Source: Flavobacterium sinopsychrotolerans
GTDB lineage: Bacteria > Bacteroidota > Bacteroidia > Flavobacteriales > Flavobacteriaceae
DNA: 64,000 nucleotides
Assembly: GCF_900110375.1 (NCBI RefSeq)
Contig: NZ_FODN01000009.1
Location: 55,090 to 119,089 of the forward strand
Direction of reading: 5' to 3'
Below are positions 8,401-16,905 of this stretch, one piece after another. A model generated the notes under the pieces. That model was not told the DNA's origin and did no database searches. It saw only the letters and a program-made list of their open reading frames with translations. Each line of letters opens with the position of its first letter. The stretch's first letter is position 1. The position numbers and the translations under genes were made by a program.

Positions 8401-11400
8401 CCCTGAAATCATTTTTGAATTTAGCGGTTTTTTACTTTTATTATTTAGCTGTTTTTGGTATTCTTTTAGTTGCATTGTTGTGAAAGAATCGTTTATGTTG
8501 AATCCAAACCACATTAATTTGGTAGTTTCGTAATTCAGGTCTATGCGATTTAAAATAGGATTCAGATTCCGAATGTAACTCGATGTCTTATCAAATCCTA
8601 AACTCGTTTTAAAGTTATCAGAGTTGTAGTTATAGCCATTAAATTTCAAACCATTCCAATCTCTTTTGGCAAACTGATCTAACGAACTGTCATACATTGA
8701 GGCCAAAACTTCAGCTTCTTTAGTAGTGTTAGATGTTTTTAATTGAAATGACCAATTTTCAGTGCTTCCGGGTTGTATTTTGTTTCTAAAACTTTCTACA
8801 GTAAATTCTAATTTGGGTTCTTCTTCTTTGAGAATTACTTCTATTTGGTCGTAGAAAGTTTGATTTTCAAAAATACTTTCAAAACCGATCTTCATACTTT
8901 TTTCAAATTCTTTTTTTAGGGGGATTTTGACAATAGTTTCGTTGTTTTGCAAGTGGAAAGTATTTTCAAAATAAAGGAAACTTTGGTAATTTCCAGTGGT
9001 GTTGATATACAGTTCTGGAATAACCGACGTTAATTTTACTAAAACAAAACCATCTTTTTTAGCATCAGTATTAATTTGTTCAGCGACAAATAATTTACTT
9101 GAATCGATTTTGTCTTTGCTTTGTATCAATTGGAAATTAGAAATGGTTTCTATTGGATTTTCAAAAGCATCTTTAGCAGAAAAAACTACTTTATAATTTC
9201 CGTATTTGTAATTTGAAATAAAATCTAGTGCTAATTTCTTGTCTTTTTCAGTGTCAATTTTTTTAGAAAAGACAAGAATTTCTGTGGGTTTTACAGCGTT
9301 TGGTTGATTATTGTATTCGTACGGAAAGTAGCGCTCAAAATCTTCTTTTGAGATGGTTTCAATTTCTGGTTGCGGAAAAACTCTGGATTTAAATTTTGTC
9401 GAAAAAGGACTCACATAATAGAGTTTGATTTCGCCTTTAACGGCTAAAAATTCTCCGTTGAGATTGGTGCTATTAAATTGTATTTCGTTTTTATTTTTGG
9501 TTTCAATTCGGTATGGTATAGTTGCTTTAAGAGTCAAAGAATGGTAGCCAATCCTGACATTTGTTTGGGTTTGGTGGGTTTCGCCATTACTATCCGTAAC
9601 GGATGCAGAGATATAGTATTCAAAAATGGGTAACTGTTCTTTGGAGGTATTTTCAAATGGTTTAGCAACGAAATTTATTTCGAATTTTCCGGCTGCATCT
9701 GTTTTAGTTTCTCCAACTAAAATACTTTCTGATGTGCCGTTTTGGTTGTAATAGTAACCGTTGTTTAAGGTGTACGGAATAAGTGTGACCTTGTAGGTTA
9801 CTTTTGCATCGGAAATGTTGCTTCCTGCAAAAGCTTTGGCAAGTCCATTTACGCTTACTTTTTGATTAACTTGATACGCATTTTTAAAAGACTCGAAAGT
9901 CACTTCAAATTTAGGACGTTTGTATTCTTCAACTTGGAAATATATTTCAGAATTGTCATAATTTACAGTATCCCAAAAAGGATGTTCGTCTTTTGTTTTA
10001 ACAAAAATAAAATTTGTATCATTTTTATCCGGTTTGTTAGCTGTCATTCTGAAATTTCCTGTCAGTCCATTTTTAGGCAATAAAAATTCTCCGGAGAAAG
10101 AGCCGTATTCATTGGTAATCATATTAAATTCTTTGAAAACAGCACCGTTTGTATCTTTGATTGTAATTTTGAAAGTAGTTTTTGCAACAATACTCGTTTT
10201 GTCTAGTTCTTTTCGAAAAGCAATTCCCTTATAATAAACCGTTTGTCCAGGACGATAAATGGCTCGATCTAAATAAAATTCGACTTTGCCTTTTGCTTTC
10301 TGGTTTTTTACAGAAGTGTAATCATTATAATAATAATTCGAGTAACGACTATTCAGCAGCAGAGAGTCGTTTACTGATGTAAATTCAATAAGGCTATAAT
10401 TGCGGTTGTTGTTTTCTTTGAGATAGGTTGCTACGCCATTTTTGTCGGTTATAATAGTTTGATTTAATAGTTTAATAGAAACATCTTCTATGGGTTTTCC
10501 GGTTTTTCTATCCAGTACCTGATAGTTTTCTTTCTTATCGTTTTCCGAAGTTAGAACTGCAATGTTTGAAACTGTAATAGTTTCGTAAGCAAATGCTTTT
10601 GTATTCTTGATGTCAGAATCACTTTCAAAATAAACCAAATAACTTCCTGTTTTTAATGGCGGTAAAAGTACTTCAGTGCTGTATTCGAAATAATTATTCT
10701 TTTTTTCAAGTTCATAGTTTTTAGATGCAATTGGTTTTTTGTCTTTAATTATTGCAGCTACTAAACTGTCTTTGTTGTAAGGGGAGTTTCGGAAGTCTTT
10801 AGTCGTGTTTTGGTCTATTTTAAAGAAAGAAACCGAAAGACGATTTAGATTTTTATACCGAATAAATGCTCTGGTGTTTTCATCAGTATAACTGAATTTT
10901 TGAAGTTGAATATTCAGTGATTTAGAACTAATATTTTGTTTCTTTTGTAGCGCCAGTTTGTGTGCATTAGAAAGATTATTAATGCTGATAATGCTGTCAA
11001 GAGTTGCAACGTCTTTAATGTTATAATCCGGATGTATTTCTTTGGAAGCTAGATTGTAGAGAATAATGGCTTTTTCTAACTGAATTTTTTGATTCAGAAT
11101 TAGGTCTTTAGATTCTTTTTGAATTGTATTTAAGGATTTCATAAATGTTTTATCAGAATCTAGCAAAACGCGATTACAAAATTGAATTCTGTCGAATTGA
11201 TTTTCTAAATTAGGAGTATTTTTTTCTTGTTTTTGATACAATTCAAGCACTTTTTTTAGTTTTTCATTTTTGACAAAATCAAAATTTAGTTGTAAAAAAG
11301 TTGCTGAATTTCCTAAAAGTTCTTTTTCAAACGATAAGAATTCCTTTTTTTGAACTTCCCAATGCGGAATCTGCGGAGTAAGTAACGTAATGTTTTCTTT

Positions 11401-11964
11401 TAACAAATAGTTAAACAGATTGTCTTTTTTTGTTTTTTCTTCATTATTATAATCAAAAATAAGAAGGTAATTACTCAACGAAGTTTGTTTTAATATTGCT
11501 TCGTTAAGGACTGTTTTTTCTAAAGCACGATCGATCTGTTCCGAAAAGTCTTTTGAAGTCCATGTTAAAAATTGATCGTCAAAACTTACAGTATTGGTTC
11601 TGTTGTACAGTAAATAGGAATTTTGCTCTTGATAATCAATCAAACATTTTGCATATACTAAATTCAAAATCGCTTTCGATGGAACTGAAGCGTTATCGAT
11701 TTCAGTTTTCAAATTGTTTATGATTTTGGTTTGCGCATCTTCATCCAACACTTGTAAATATTTGGATTCGTAGAAAAAACACTTGATGATTTGCACTTCG
11801 TTTTTATCACGAGAAGCTTTTTGATGAATTTTTGAAACTATTTCATTGGCTGATTTTATTTTTCCTTCGTTCTCATATTCAATTACTTTAAGCCAGTTTT
11901 TGTCATAATTTTGTCCAAAAATTGAAGTAGAAAATAAAATGAGGATTAAGAAAATATTTTTCAT
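5470..11964 (-). CDS. alpha-2-macroglobulin-like protein with inserted SusC-type plug module
   Basis: This 2164-residue protein starts with a signal peptide (residues 1-17, cut before QNYDK). A long N-terminal region is followed by an MG2 domain (~565-660, with the YRPGQTVYYKG motif), more MG-like beta-domains, the A2M core (~1385-1475: NLSETAFFYPNL, FTSPEALTAWKLRLLAHN) and an alpha-helical thioester-domain region (~1595-1900). In bacterial A2Ms the CxEQ thioester traps proteases; here the site reads ESAEQ, with Ser1616 in place of Cys, so no thioester can form. Between ~1187 and ~1375 sits a complete CarboxypepD_reg-like domain (ISGIVSDGQEPLAGVSVIV) plus a TonB plug (IDVLKGEKASALYGSKGANG), as at the N-terminus of SusC. 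There is no barrel. It was probably once a periplasmic or lipid-anchored defence or folding protein; its function is not known. Confidence 0.85.
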   Translation of the reverse strand: MKNIFLILILFSTSIFGQNYDKNWLKVIEYENEGKIKSANEIVSKIHQKASRDKNEVQIIKCFFYESKYLQVLDEDAQTKIINNLKTEIDNASVPSKAILNLVYAKCLIDYQEQNSYLLYNRTNTVSFDDQFLTWTSKDFSEQIDRALEKTVLNEAILKQTSLSNYLLIFDYNNEEKTKKDNLFNYLLKENITLLTPQIPHWEVQKKEFLSFEKELLGNSATFLQLNFDFVKNEKLKKVLELYQKQEKNTPNLENQFDRIQFCNRVLLDSDKTFMKSLNTIQKESKDLILNQKIQLEKAIILYNLASKEIHPDYNIKDVATLDSIISINNLSNAHKLALQKKQNISSKSLNIQLQKFSYTDENTRAFIRYKNLNRLSVSFFKIDQNTTKDFRNSPYNKDSLVAAIIKDKKPIASKNYELEKKNNYFEYSTEVLLPPLKTGSYLVYFESDSDIKNTKAFAYETITVSNIAVLTSENDKKENYQVLDRKTGKPIEDVSIKLLNQTIITDKNGVATYLKENNNRNYSLIEFTSVNDSLLLNSRYSNYYYNDYTSVKNQKAKGKVEFYLDRAIYRPGQTVYYKGIAFRKELDKTSIVAKTTFKITIKDTNGAVFKEFNMITNEYGSFSGEFLLPKNGLTGNFRMTANKPDKNDTNFIFVKTKDEHPFWDTVNYDNSEIYFQVEEYKRPKFEVTFESFKNAYQVNQKVSVNGLAKAFAGSNISDAKVTYKVTLIPYTLNNGYYYNQNGTSESILVGETKTDAAGKFEINFVAKPFENTSKEQLPIFEYYISASVTDSNGETHQTQTNVRIGYHSLTLKATIPYRIETKNKNEIQFNSTNLNGEFLAVKGEIKLYYVSPFSTKFKSRVFPQPEIETISKEDFERYFPYEYNNQPNAVKPTEILVFSKKIDTEKDKKLALDFISNYKYGNYKVVFSAKDAFENPIETISNFQLIQSKDKIDSSKLFVAEQINTDAKKDGFVLVKLTSVIPELYINTTGNYQSFLYFENTFHLQNNETIVKIPLKKEFEKSMKIGFESIFENQTFYDQIEVILKEEEPKLEFTVESFRNKIQPGSTENWSFQLKTSNTTKEAEVLASMYDSSLDQFAKRDWNGLKFNGYNYNSDNFKTSLGFDKTSSYIRNLNPILNRIDLNYETTKLMWFGFNINDSFTTMQLKEYQKQLNNKSKKPLNSKMISGIVSDGQEPLAGVSVIVNGLERGTSTDFDGFYQIEAATGEELTFSYIGFESQKITIDSNIIDVQLEESSNSLEEVIVVGYGSVKKKSLTAAAPVVLEEADNQIYNSAGIEMKLEGKASGITIRGNSSISGNYKNALYIVDGEPTTEEQFRLISPSDIIAIDVLKGEKASALYGSKGANGVIIITTKKALEALTQVKARKNLSETAFFYPNLKTDAKGKVSFNFTSPEALTAWKLRLLAHNKEAVSGYVEKNVITQKELMVTPNFPRFFREKDSIVITAKVANITNEAKTGIALLQLFDATTMQPIDVKMENANTVKNFKIAPFGNTTVNWKIYIPEGLQGVQYKVLAKAGNFSDGEENILPVLTNNMLVTESIPIWVRDNSKKEYTFENLKNNSSTTLRNHQFTLEYTSNPAWIAIQSLQYLMEYEHESAEQTFARYYANALASEIISSNPKISNLFETWRKNGKLNSKLEENEELKAMILAETPWINDAQSEEEKKKNLALLFDLEKMKNAQETTFDKLKQKQISSGGFTWFEGSTENEYITRHILAGLGHLSKLSNNENTTSKIKQISATGIPFLDQKFLQYHKTRTEKLKTTEKLIWFNPHSDLHYLYTRSFYLENYPLSDTLKKATKLYLETAKKDWLTYSLYEKGLAALTLNRFGEKETAKKILESLKETASNNDDWGMYWIAHKSGWYWYQAPIETQALLIEAFAEIGNDTKSVDAMKVWLLKNKQSKNWPTTKSTTEAIYALLMQGTDWLSVKDNTIFKIGTEKILTKKLAENEKEAETGYVKLNWKAEEIKKDMANISIENKSKVPGFGGVYWQYFEELDKIKTNSGTALSVSKELYVKKNTGKGEILERINSNNPLKIGDLVTVRLVISAKEDMEFVHLKDMRASCFEPVDVLSAYQYKDGLGFYKSTKDAATHFFFDQINKGTYVLEYDVRVNNSGDFSNGITTIQSMYAPEFSSHTKGIRIKTIEK

Positions 11965-12059
11965 TAGTTGATTTTAAAATAAGGTGTAATTATTCTTGAA
12001 TTAAGCGAAATTAATATTAGAAAATATTTCTTACTAAATTACTAATATTTACTTAAAAT

Positions 12060-12067
12060 CAAATCTA
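12060..12067 (-). promoter_or_regulatory. possible -7 box of the A2M gene
   Basis: On the minus strand the sequence reads TAGATTTG, giving a leader of about 90 nt to the start at 11964. It is back-to-back with the plus-strand box at 12084. No clear TTG is seen at -33. Confidence 0.4.
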
Positions 12068-12083
12068 ATTTATCATATTTCCC

Positions 12084-12091
12084 TATTTTTG
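12084..12091 (+). promoter_or_regulatory. -7 box of the TPR gene, leaderless arrangement
   Basis: TATTTTTG ends only 4 nt before the ATG at 12096, so transcription should begin at or within a base or two of the start codon. Confidence 0.55.
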
Positions 12092-12095
12092 AAGA

Positions 12096-12794
12096 ATGAA
12101 ACATATTATTTATTTATTTGTATTTCTACCGGTTATGATGTGGAGTCAGTCTGATTTTGAAAAAGCAGAAAAACTGTATAAGGCGGATAAAATGGATCAA
12201 GCTGAATTGGTCTTTGAATCTGTTTTAAGGTCCAATCCATCGGATTTAAAAACGATTGAGTATCTTGGAGACATAGCTGGTCATGATAAATCTTGGGATA
12301 AAGCAATTGGGTATTATAAAAAACTAAAACAGCTGAAACCTTCTGTGGCTAATTATCACTATAAATATGGTGGTGCTTTAGGCATGAAGGCCAAAGATTC
12401 AAACAAGTTTAAAGCCCTTGGAATGATTGATGAAGTGAAAGCTTCCTTTGAAAAAGCAATCAGTCTGAATCCAAAACATATTGAGTCGCGTTGGGCATTG
12501 ATAGAATTATACATTCAGTTACCTGGAATTGTTGGTGGAAGTGAATCTAAAGCTATAAAATACTCCAATGAGTTATTGCGATTATCTCCCGTTGACGGTT
12601 ATTTGTCAAGAGGACATATTGACGAATATTTTAAAAGATATACAGCTGCAGAACAACAATATAAAAAAGCAATTCTTGTAGGAGGTTCTAAAACAAGTTA
12701 TCAAAAGTTAGCCAGCTTGTACAAGAACAAAATGCGGGATCCTGAAAAGGCAAGAACAATATTAGAAACTTATAATAAAAAAATTCAGAATTGA
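12096..12794 (+). CDS. exported tetratricopeptide-repeat protein
   Basis: The 232-residue protein has a signal peptide (HIIYLFVFLPVMMWSQ, cut near SQS-D) and then TPR-like helical pairs: FEKAEKLYKADKMDQAELVFESVL, IEYLGDIAGHDKSWDKAIGYYKKL, ASFEKAISLNPKHIESRWALIELY and TAAEQQYKKAIL (given here in parts as recognised). TPR units are protein-binding scaffolds; the partner is unknown. The start is supported by the signal peptide and the adjoining promoter box. It is divergent from the macroglobulin gene, and mpl follows after 43 nt. Confidence 0.75.
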   Translation: MKHIIYLFVFLPVMMWSQSDFEKAEKLYKADKMDQAELVFESVLRSNPSDLKTIEYLGDIAGHDKSWDKAIGYYKKLKQLKPSVANYHYKYGGALGMKAKDSNKFKALGMIDEVKASFEKAISLNPKHIESRWALIELYIQLPGIVGGSESKAIKYSNELLRLSPVDGYLSRGHIDEYFKRYTAAEQQYKKAILVGGSKTSYQKLASLYKNKMRDPEKARTILETYNKKIQN

Positions 12795-12809
12795 TTATAA
12801 TTTCTCCTG

Positions 12810-12830
12810 AATCCAAAATCCATAAACCAA
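12810..12830. repeat. heptamer tandem repeat before the mpl start
   Basis: The units AATCCAA-AATCCAT-AAACCAA, followed by AATTAGA, run in register up to the ATG at 12838. The unit differs from that in front of obgE but the period is again 7. Confidence 0.55.
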
Positions 12831-12837
12831 AATTAGA

Positions 12838-14193
12838 ATGCGTACACATTTTATAGCTATAGGCGGAAGCGCTATGCACAATCTGGCTTTAGCACTGCAC
12901 AACAAAGGGTATCAAGTTACGGGTAGCGACGATGCGATTTTTGAACCATCAAAATCAAGATTAGATAAAAAGGGAATTTTGCCTCCAGAATTAGGTTGGT
13001 TTCCTGAAAAAATAACTCAAGACATCGAAGCTGTAATTCTTGGCATGCACGCCAAAGCAGATAATCCTGAACTATTAAAAGCGCAGGAATTAGGACTGAA
13101 AATATATTCTTATCCAGAATTTCTTTACGAACAATCCAAAAATAAAACACGTGTTGTAATTGGCGGTTCTCATGGAAAAACAACGATAACTTCAATGATT
13201 TTACATGTTATGCACTATCATGACATTGCTGTAGATTACATGGTTGGCGCACAACTGGAAGGTTTTGACACGATGGTGCATCTCACAGAAGAGAATGATT
13301 TTATTGTTTTGGAAGGAGATGAGTACTTGTCTTCGCCAATTGATCGCCGACCTAAATTTCATTTGTATCAACCTAATATTGCCTTAATTTCAGGAATAGC
13401 TTGGGACCATATTAATGTTTTTCCAACGTATGAAAATTATGTAGAACAGTTCGAAATTTTTATTGGCAAAATAACAAATGGTGGGATTCTAGTATACAAT
13501 GAAGATGATGCTGAAGTAAAGCGTATTTCAGAAGCCGCGACAAACCCAATCCGAAAACTAGCGTATCATACGCCAAAATATGCGGTTAATGACGGTGTGA
13601 CATTGCTGGAAACTCCAGAAGGCGACATGCCAATTGAAGTTTTTGGAGCGCATAATCTTAATAATTTGGCTGGAGCCAAATGGATTTGTCAAAATATGGG
13701 CGTTGATGAAGCTGACTTTTATGAAGCCATTGCCAGTTTTAAAGGTGCTTCAAAACGATTGGAAAAAATAGCAGAAAGTAAAACAAAAGTTGCCTATAAA
13801 GATTTTGCCCATTCACCAAGCAAAGTGGCTGCAACTACGAAAGCAGTTAAAGAACAATATCCAAACCGAACTTTAGTGGCTTGTTTAGAATTGCATACCT
13901 ACAGCAGCTTGAACGCTGAGTTTTTAAAAGAATACGAAGGCGCATTAGAATATGCTGATAAAGCGGTTGTTTTTTATTCGCCTGATGCGGTAAAAATCAA
14001 ACAGCTGGAAGAAGTGACCTACGACCAAATAGCAAATGCTTTTAATAGAAAAGATTTGATTATTTATACAAATCCAAAAGATTTCAAGGACTATTTGTTT
14101 AACTTAAACCTTGAAAATTCGGCTTTGTTGCTGATGAGTTCCGGTAATTACGGCGGATTAAACTTTGATGAAGTAAAGGAATTGGTAAAGTAA
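12838..14193 (+). CDS. mpl: UDP-N-acetylmuramate:L-Ala-gamma-D-Glu-mDAP ligase-type Mur ligase
   Basis: Mpl-type enzymes reattach recovered murein tripeptide to UDP-MurNAc (peptidoglycan recycling, cytoplasm). The Rossmann-like N-terminus MRTHFIAIGGSAMHNLA and the ATP P-loop GGSHGKTT (109-116) are those of the MurC/Mpl group; the central domain has the DEYLSS and ALISGIAWDHINVFP motifs and the C-terminal domain has YKDFAHSPSKV. At 451 residues the length fits Mpl (E. coli 457). MurC itself is the main alternative; the absence of other mur genes nearby and the Mpl-like start favour Mpl. It heads a tight operon with GNAT, radC and the HAD gene. Confidence 0.75.
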   Translation: MRTHFIAIGGSAMHNLALALHNKGYQVTGSDDAIFEPSKSRLDKKGILPPELGWFPEKITQDIEAVILGMHAKADNPELLKAQELGLKIYSYPEFLYEQSKNKTRVVIGGSHGKTTITSMILHVMHYHDIAVDYMVGAQLEGFDTMVHLTEENDFIVLEGDEYLSSPIDRRPKFHLYQPNIALISGIAWDHINVFPTYENYVEQFEIFIGKITNGGILVYNEDDAEVKRISEAATNPIRKLAYHTPKYAVNDGVTLLETPEGDMPIEVFGAHNLNNLAGAKWICQNMGVDEADFYEAIASFKGASKRLEKIAESKTKVAYKDFAHSPSKVAATTKAVKEQYPNRTLVACLELHTYSSLNAEFLKEYEGALEYADKAVVFYSPDAVKIKQLEEVTYDQIANAFNRKDLIIYTNPKDFKDYLFNLNLENSALLLMSSGNYGGLNFDEVKELVK

Positions 14194-14200
14194 AATTGGT

Positions 14201-14659
14201 ATGAAAGACAAAGTAAGGATTGTTAAAACTACCAGTGAACACCCAGATTTTGAAAATTTGATCAAAGCATTAGATGAAAGTTTATGGGAGCGTTATCCGG
14301 AATTAAAATCTGATTATTGGGGGAATAATATTTTGGAATTAAATCCAAATGTCGTCATTCTTTATATAGAAGACAAAGCCGTTGGTTGTGGTTGTTTCAA
14401 AAAATACGATAAAAATACAATTGAAATAAAGCGTATGTTTGTTTCACCTGAAGTTCGAGGAATGGGCTTGGCGCAAACAATTTTACGTGAATTAGAAGGT
14501 TGGGCACATGAGTTAGGATATTCGTTTTCTGTTTTGGAAACTTTATACAAACAAAAAGAAACGATTGCTTTATATCAGAAAACAGGATATGACATAGTTG
14601 ATAATTACGACCCTTATTTAGGTTTAGAAAATAGTATTTGCATGCGAAAACCAATTTAA
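14201..14659 (+). CDS. GNAT-family N-acetyltransferase
   Basis: The 152-residue protein has the GNAT fold: the beta4 IEIKRMFVSPEVRGMGLAQ with the acetyl-CoA pyrophosphate loop R-G-M-G-L-A, and the later strand SFSVLETLYKQKETIALYQK leading to the YQKTGYDIVDNY signature. These enzymes move acetyl groups from acetyl-CoA to amines; the substrate cannot be told. The gene lies 7 nt after mpl and 12 nt before radC, so it is translated from the same mRNA. Confidence 0.85.
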   Translation: MKDKVRIVKTTSEHPDFENLIKALDESLWERYPELKSDYWGNNILELNPNVVILYIEDKAVGCGCFKKYDKNTIEIKRMFVSPEVRGMGLAQTILRELEGWAHELGYSFSVLETLYKQKETIALYQKTGYDIVDNYDPYLGLENSICMRKPI

Positions 14660-14671
14660 ACAACAAAATGA

Positions 14672-15367
14672 ATGGCTGAAAATTTCTTTTTCCCTATAAC
14701 GAATTGGTCGGAAGACGATAAGCCACGCGAAAAACTAATGCTCAAAGGCAAAAGTGTTTTGAGTGATGCGGAATTAATTGCCATTTTGATTGGTTCAGGA
14801 AGTAGGAGTGAATCAGCTGTGGATTTAAGCAAACGGATTTTGGCTAGTGTTGATAATAATTTGAATGCATTGGGGAAATTATCGTTGTCTCAACTAATGC
14901 AATTCAAAGGAATAGGAGAGGCGAAAGCAATTTCTATAATTGCCGCTTTAGAATTAGGAAGACGCCGAAGAGGAGAAGATGCAGTGGAGTTGAAGAAAAT
15001 AACTTCGAGTAAAATAATTTTCGAAATCATGCAGCCAATTATTGGGGAATTGCCACACGAGGAATTTTGGATTATTTACATGAATAATTCGAATAAAGTG
15101 ATTGCTAAATCCCAGTTGAGTAAGGGCGGAATCACCGGAACATTAGTTGATGTGCGAATTGTTTTTAAAACAGCGCTCGAAATGGGAGCTACTGCTTTGA
15201 TATTGTGTCACAACCATCCTTCGGGAACTTTGATTGCTAGCGATGCCGATAAACAGATTACAAGGAAATTGAAATTGGCAGGCGATAGTTTAGAAATAAA
15301 AGTATTGGATCATCTCATTGTAACTGAAACCAGTTATTTCAGCTTTGCGGATGAAGGAATATTTTAA
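14672..15367 (+). CDS. radC: RadC-family JAB/MPN-domain protein
   Basis: The 231-residue protein has an N-terminal helix-hairpin-helix-like part (residues ~1-100, with FKGIGEAKAISI) and a C-terminal JAB1/MPN domain with the metal motif H-N-H-P-S-G...D (CHNHPSGTLIASDAD). The old name links it to DNA repair, but the biochemical role of RadC is unsettled. A short out-of-frame ATG four nt upstream ends at once at a stop overlapping the real start. It is the third gene of the mpl operon. Confidence 0.9.
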   Translation: MAENFFFPITNWSEDDKPREKLMLKGKSVLSDAELIAILIGSGSRSESAVDLSKRILASVDNNLNALGKLSLSQLMQFKGIGEAKAISIIAALELGRRRRGEDAVELKKITSSKIIFEIMQPIIGELPHEEFWIIYMNNSNKVIAKSQLSKGGITGTLVDVRIVFKTALEMGATALILCHNHPSGTLIASDADKQITRKLKLAGDSLEIKVLDHLIVTETSYFSFADEGIF

Positions 15368-15376
15368 AAATATAAA

Positions 15377-16066
15377 ATGAAACAAACACATATAAAGGAC
15401 GTTTTTTTTGATTTAGATCATACACTTTGGGATTTTGACAAAAATTCAGAACTGACTTTTGAAACTATTTTCAATAAAAATCATCCGTCAGTAATAACTA
15501 AAGATTTTATTGAGAAATATGTTCCAATAAATCAAGAATGTTGGAAATTATACCAATATGATAAAATTACTCATGAAGAATTGCGTTACAATAGACTCAA
15601 GTATTCTTTTGATGCAATAAATTACTCGATTTCTGATGAGGAAATTGATTCAATTGCGAATGATTATATCAAGTTTTTGCCAGAGAACAATCATCTTTTT
15701 GATGGAACAGTGGAAGTATTGGATTATCTTAAACCTAAATATAATTTGCATATTATAACCAATGGTTTTGCAGATGTGCAATTTAAAAAATTAAATAATT
15801 CAAAAATCGGTTCTTATTTTCAGACTATTACTAATTCAGAAATGGCTGGAGTAAAAAAACCAAATTCCATTATTTTTGATTATGCTTTAGATTTGGCCAA
15901 AGCCAAAAAAGAAAACAGCATCATGATAGGAGATAGCTTAGACGCAGACGTTCAAGGAGCACTTGACGCTGGATTGGATGCTATTTTTTTTAATGAAAGT
16001 AAAATGCATGTTGAAGAGCATATCAAACAAATTAATCATTTATTAGAACTTAAAAAATATTTATAA
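15377..16066 (+). CDS. yjjG: YjjG-type HAD pyrimidine nucleotidase
   Basis: A HAD hydrolase of 229 residues. Motif I is FFDLDHTLWDFD (nucleophile Asp and acid/base Asp), motif II is IITNGF, the Lys is in MAGVKKPN, and motif IV is GDSLDADVQGALDAG. The DHTLWDF variant and the long alpha-helical cap are typical of the YjjG/YfnB nucleotidases, which remove phosphate from (non-canonical) pyrimidine monophosphates. It is 9 nt after radC and 2 nt before the next gene. Confidence 0.8.
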   Translation: MKQTHIKDVFFDLDHTLWDFDKNSELTFETIFNKNHPSVITKDFIEKYVPINQECWKLYQYDKITHEELRYNRLKYSFDAINYSISDEEIDSIANDYIKFLPENNHLFDGTVEVLDYLKPKYNLHIITNGFADVQFKKLNNSKIGSYFQTITNSEMAGVKKPNSIIFDYALDLAKAKKENSIMIGDSLDADVQGALDAGLDAIFFNESKMHVEEHIKQINHLLELKKYL

Positions 16067-16068
16067 AG

Positions 16069-16833
16069 ATGAAAAAGCAATTTTTATTATTGTTAGTATT
16101 GGTCATTAATTATTCCTATTCCCAGTCTGTGAATGATTACAAAGCTGTTATTGTTCCTGTAAAATTTGATTTTCTCAAGACTGAAAATCAATATCGTTTG
16201 AATACATTAACTAAGTTCAATCTAAAGAAAGCAGGTTTTGAAGCATTTTATACTAATGAGACTATTCCAAATGATTATAGTGACCGATGTAGTTTGCTCT
16301 ATATTGATGTGTTAAGAGAAAATGGCTTTTTGATCTCTAAATTATTTTTAACGCTAAAGGATTGTTATGGTAAAATAATCTATCAATCCGTTGTTGGAAA
16401 AAGTAAAGAAAAGGAATATCAAGTTGCTTATAGCGAAGCGTTGAACGAAGCCTTTAATTCTGTTTATAGTTTGAAATATAAATACAACGGGAGTACAATT
16501 ACTAAAGTTCAACCTGCTACACAACTAGAAGTTGCTAAGCCTGCGGCAGAAACGATTGCTGTATTCAAGACTGTTGTGAGTGAGCCTGTTGTTGTTAATA
16601 CTGTGCTCGCAGATTCTAATTTATTGTATGCACAGCTTACAGCTACTGGTTTTCAATTAATCGATAGCACGCCAAAAGTTATTATGAAGTTATTCAAAAC
16701 CTCTCAGCCGAATTCCTTTATCGCAATTAAAGACACGGTTCAAGGTTCATTAATTCTAAAAGATAATCAGTGGTATTTTGAATATTATAAAAACGATAAA
16801 TTAATTTCTGAAAAAGTAGCCGTTAAGTTTTAG
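16069..16833 (+). CDS. exported protein of unknown function
   Basis: I do not recognise this 254-residue protein. It has a clear signal peptide (KKQFLLLLVLVINYSYSQ, cut near SQS). A first half of ~130 residues with two cysteines (DRCSLLYIDV, LKDCYGK) is joined by an Ala/Val/Pro-rich linker (~145-175) to a short beta-rich C-terminal part (FIAIKDTVQGSLILKD). It is the last gene of the mpl operon and ends at a strong terminator. Confidence 0.7.
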   Translation: MKKQFLLLLVLVINYSYSQSVNDYKAVIVPVKFDFLKTENQYRLNTLTKFNLKKAGFEAFYTNETIPNDYSDRCSLLYIDVLRENGFLISKLFLTLKDCYGKIIYQSVVGKSKEKEYQVAYSEALNEAFNSVYSLKYKYNGSTITKVQPATQLEVAKPAAETIAVFKTVVSEPVVVNTVLADSNLLYAQLTATGFQLIDSTPKVIMKLFKTSQPNSFIAIKDTVQGSLILKDNQWYFEYYKNDKLISEKVAVKF

Positions 16834-16860
16834 ACTTTAGAAATCTGTTACCGAAAATAG

Positions 16861-16904
16861 TTTCATAAAAAATGTCTTGTGTAAGCAAGACCTTTTTTAT
16901 GAAA
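16861..16904. terminator. bidirectional terminator between the mpl operon and rarA
   Basis: A 19-bp stem with one mismatch (TTTCATAAAAAATGTCTTG and its partner ending TATGAAA) has a 6-nt loop. It separates two convergent transcripts that end 28 nt before and 2 nt after it. Confidence 0.85.
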
Positions 16905-16905
16905 T

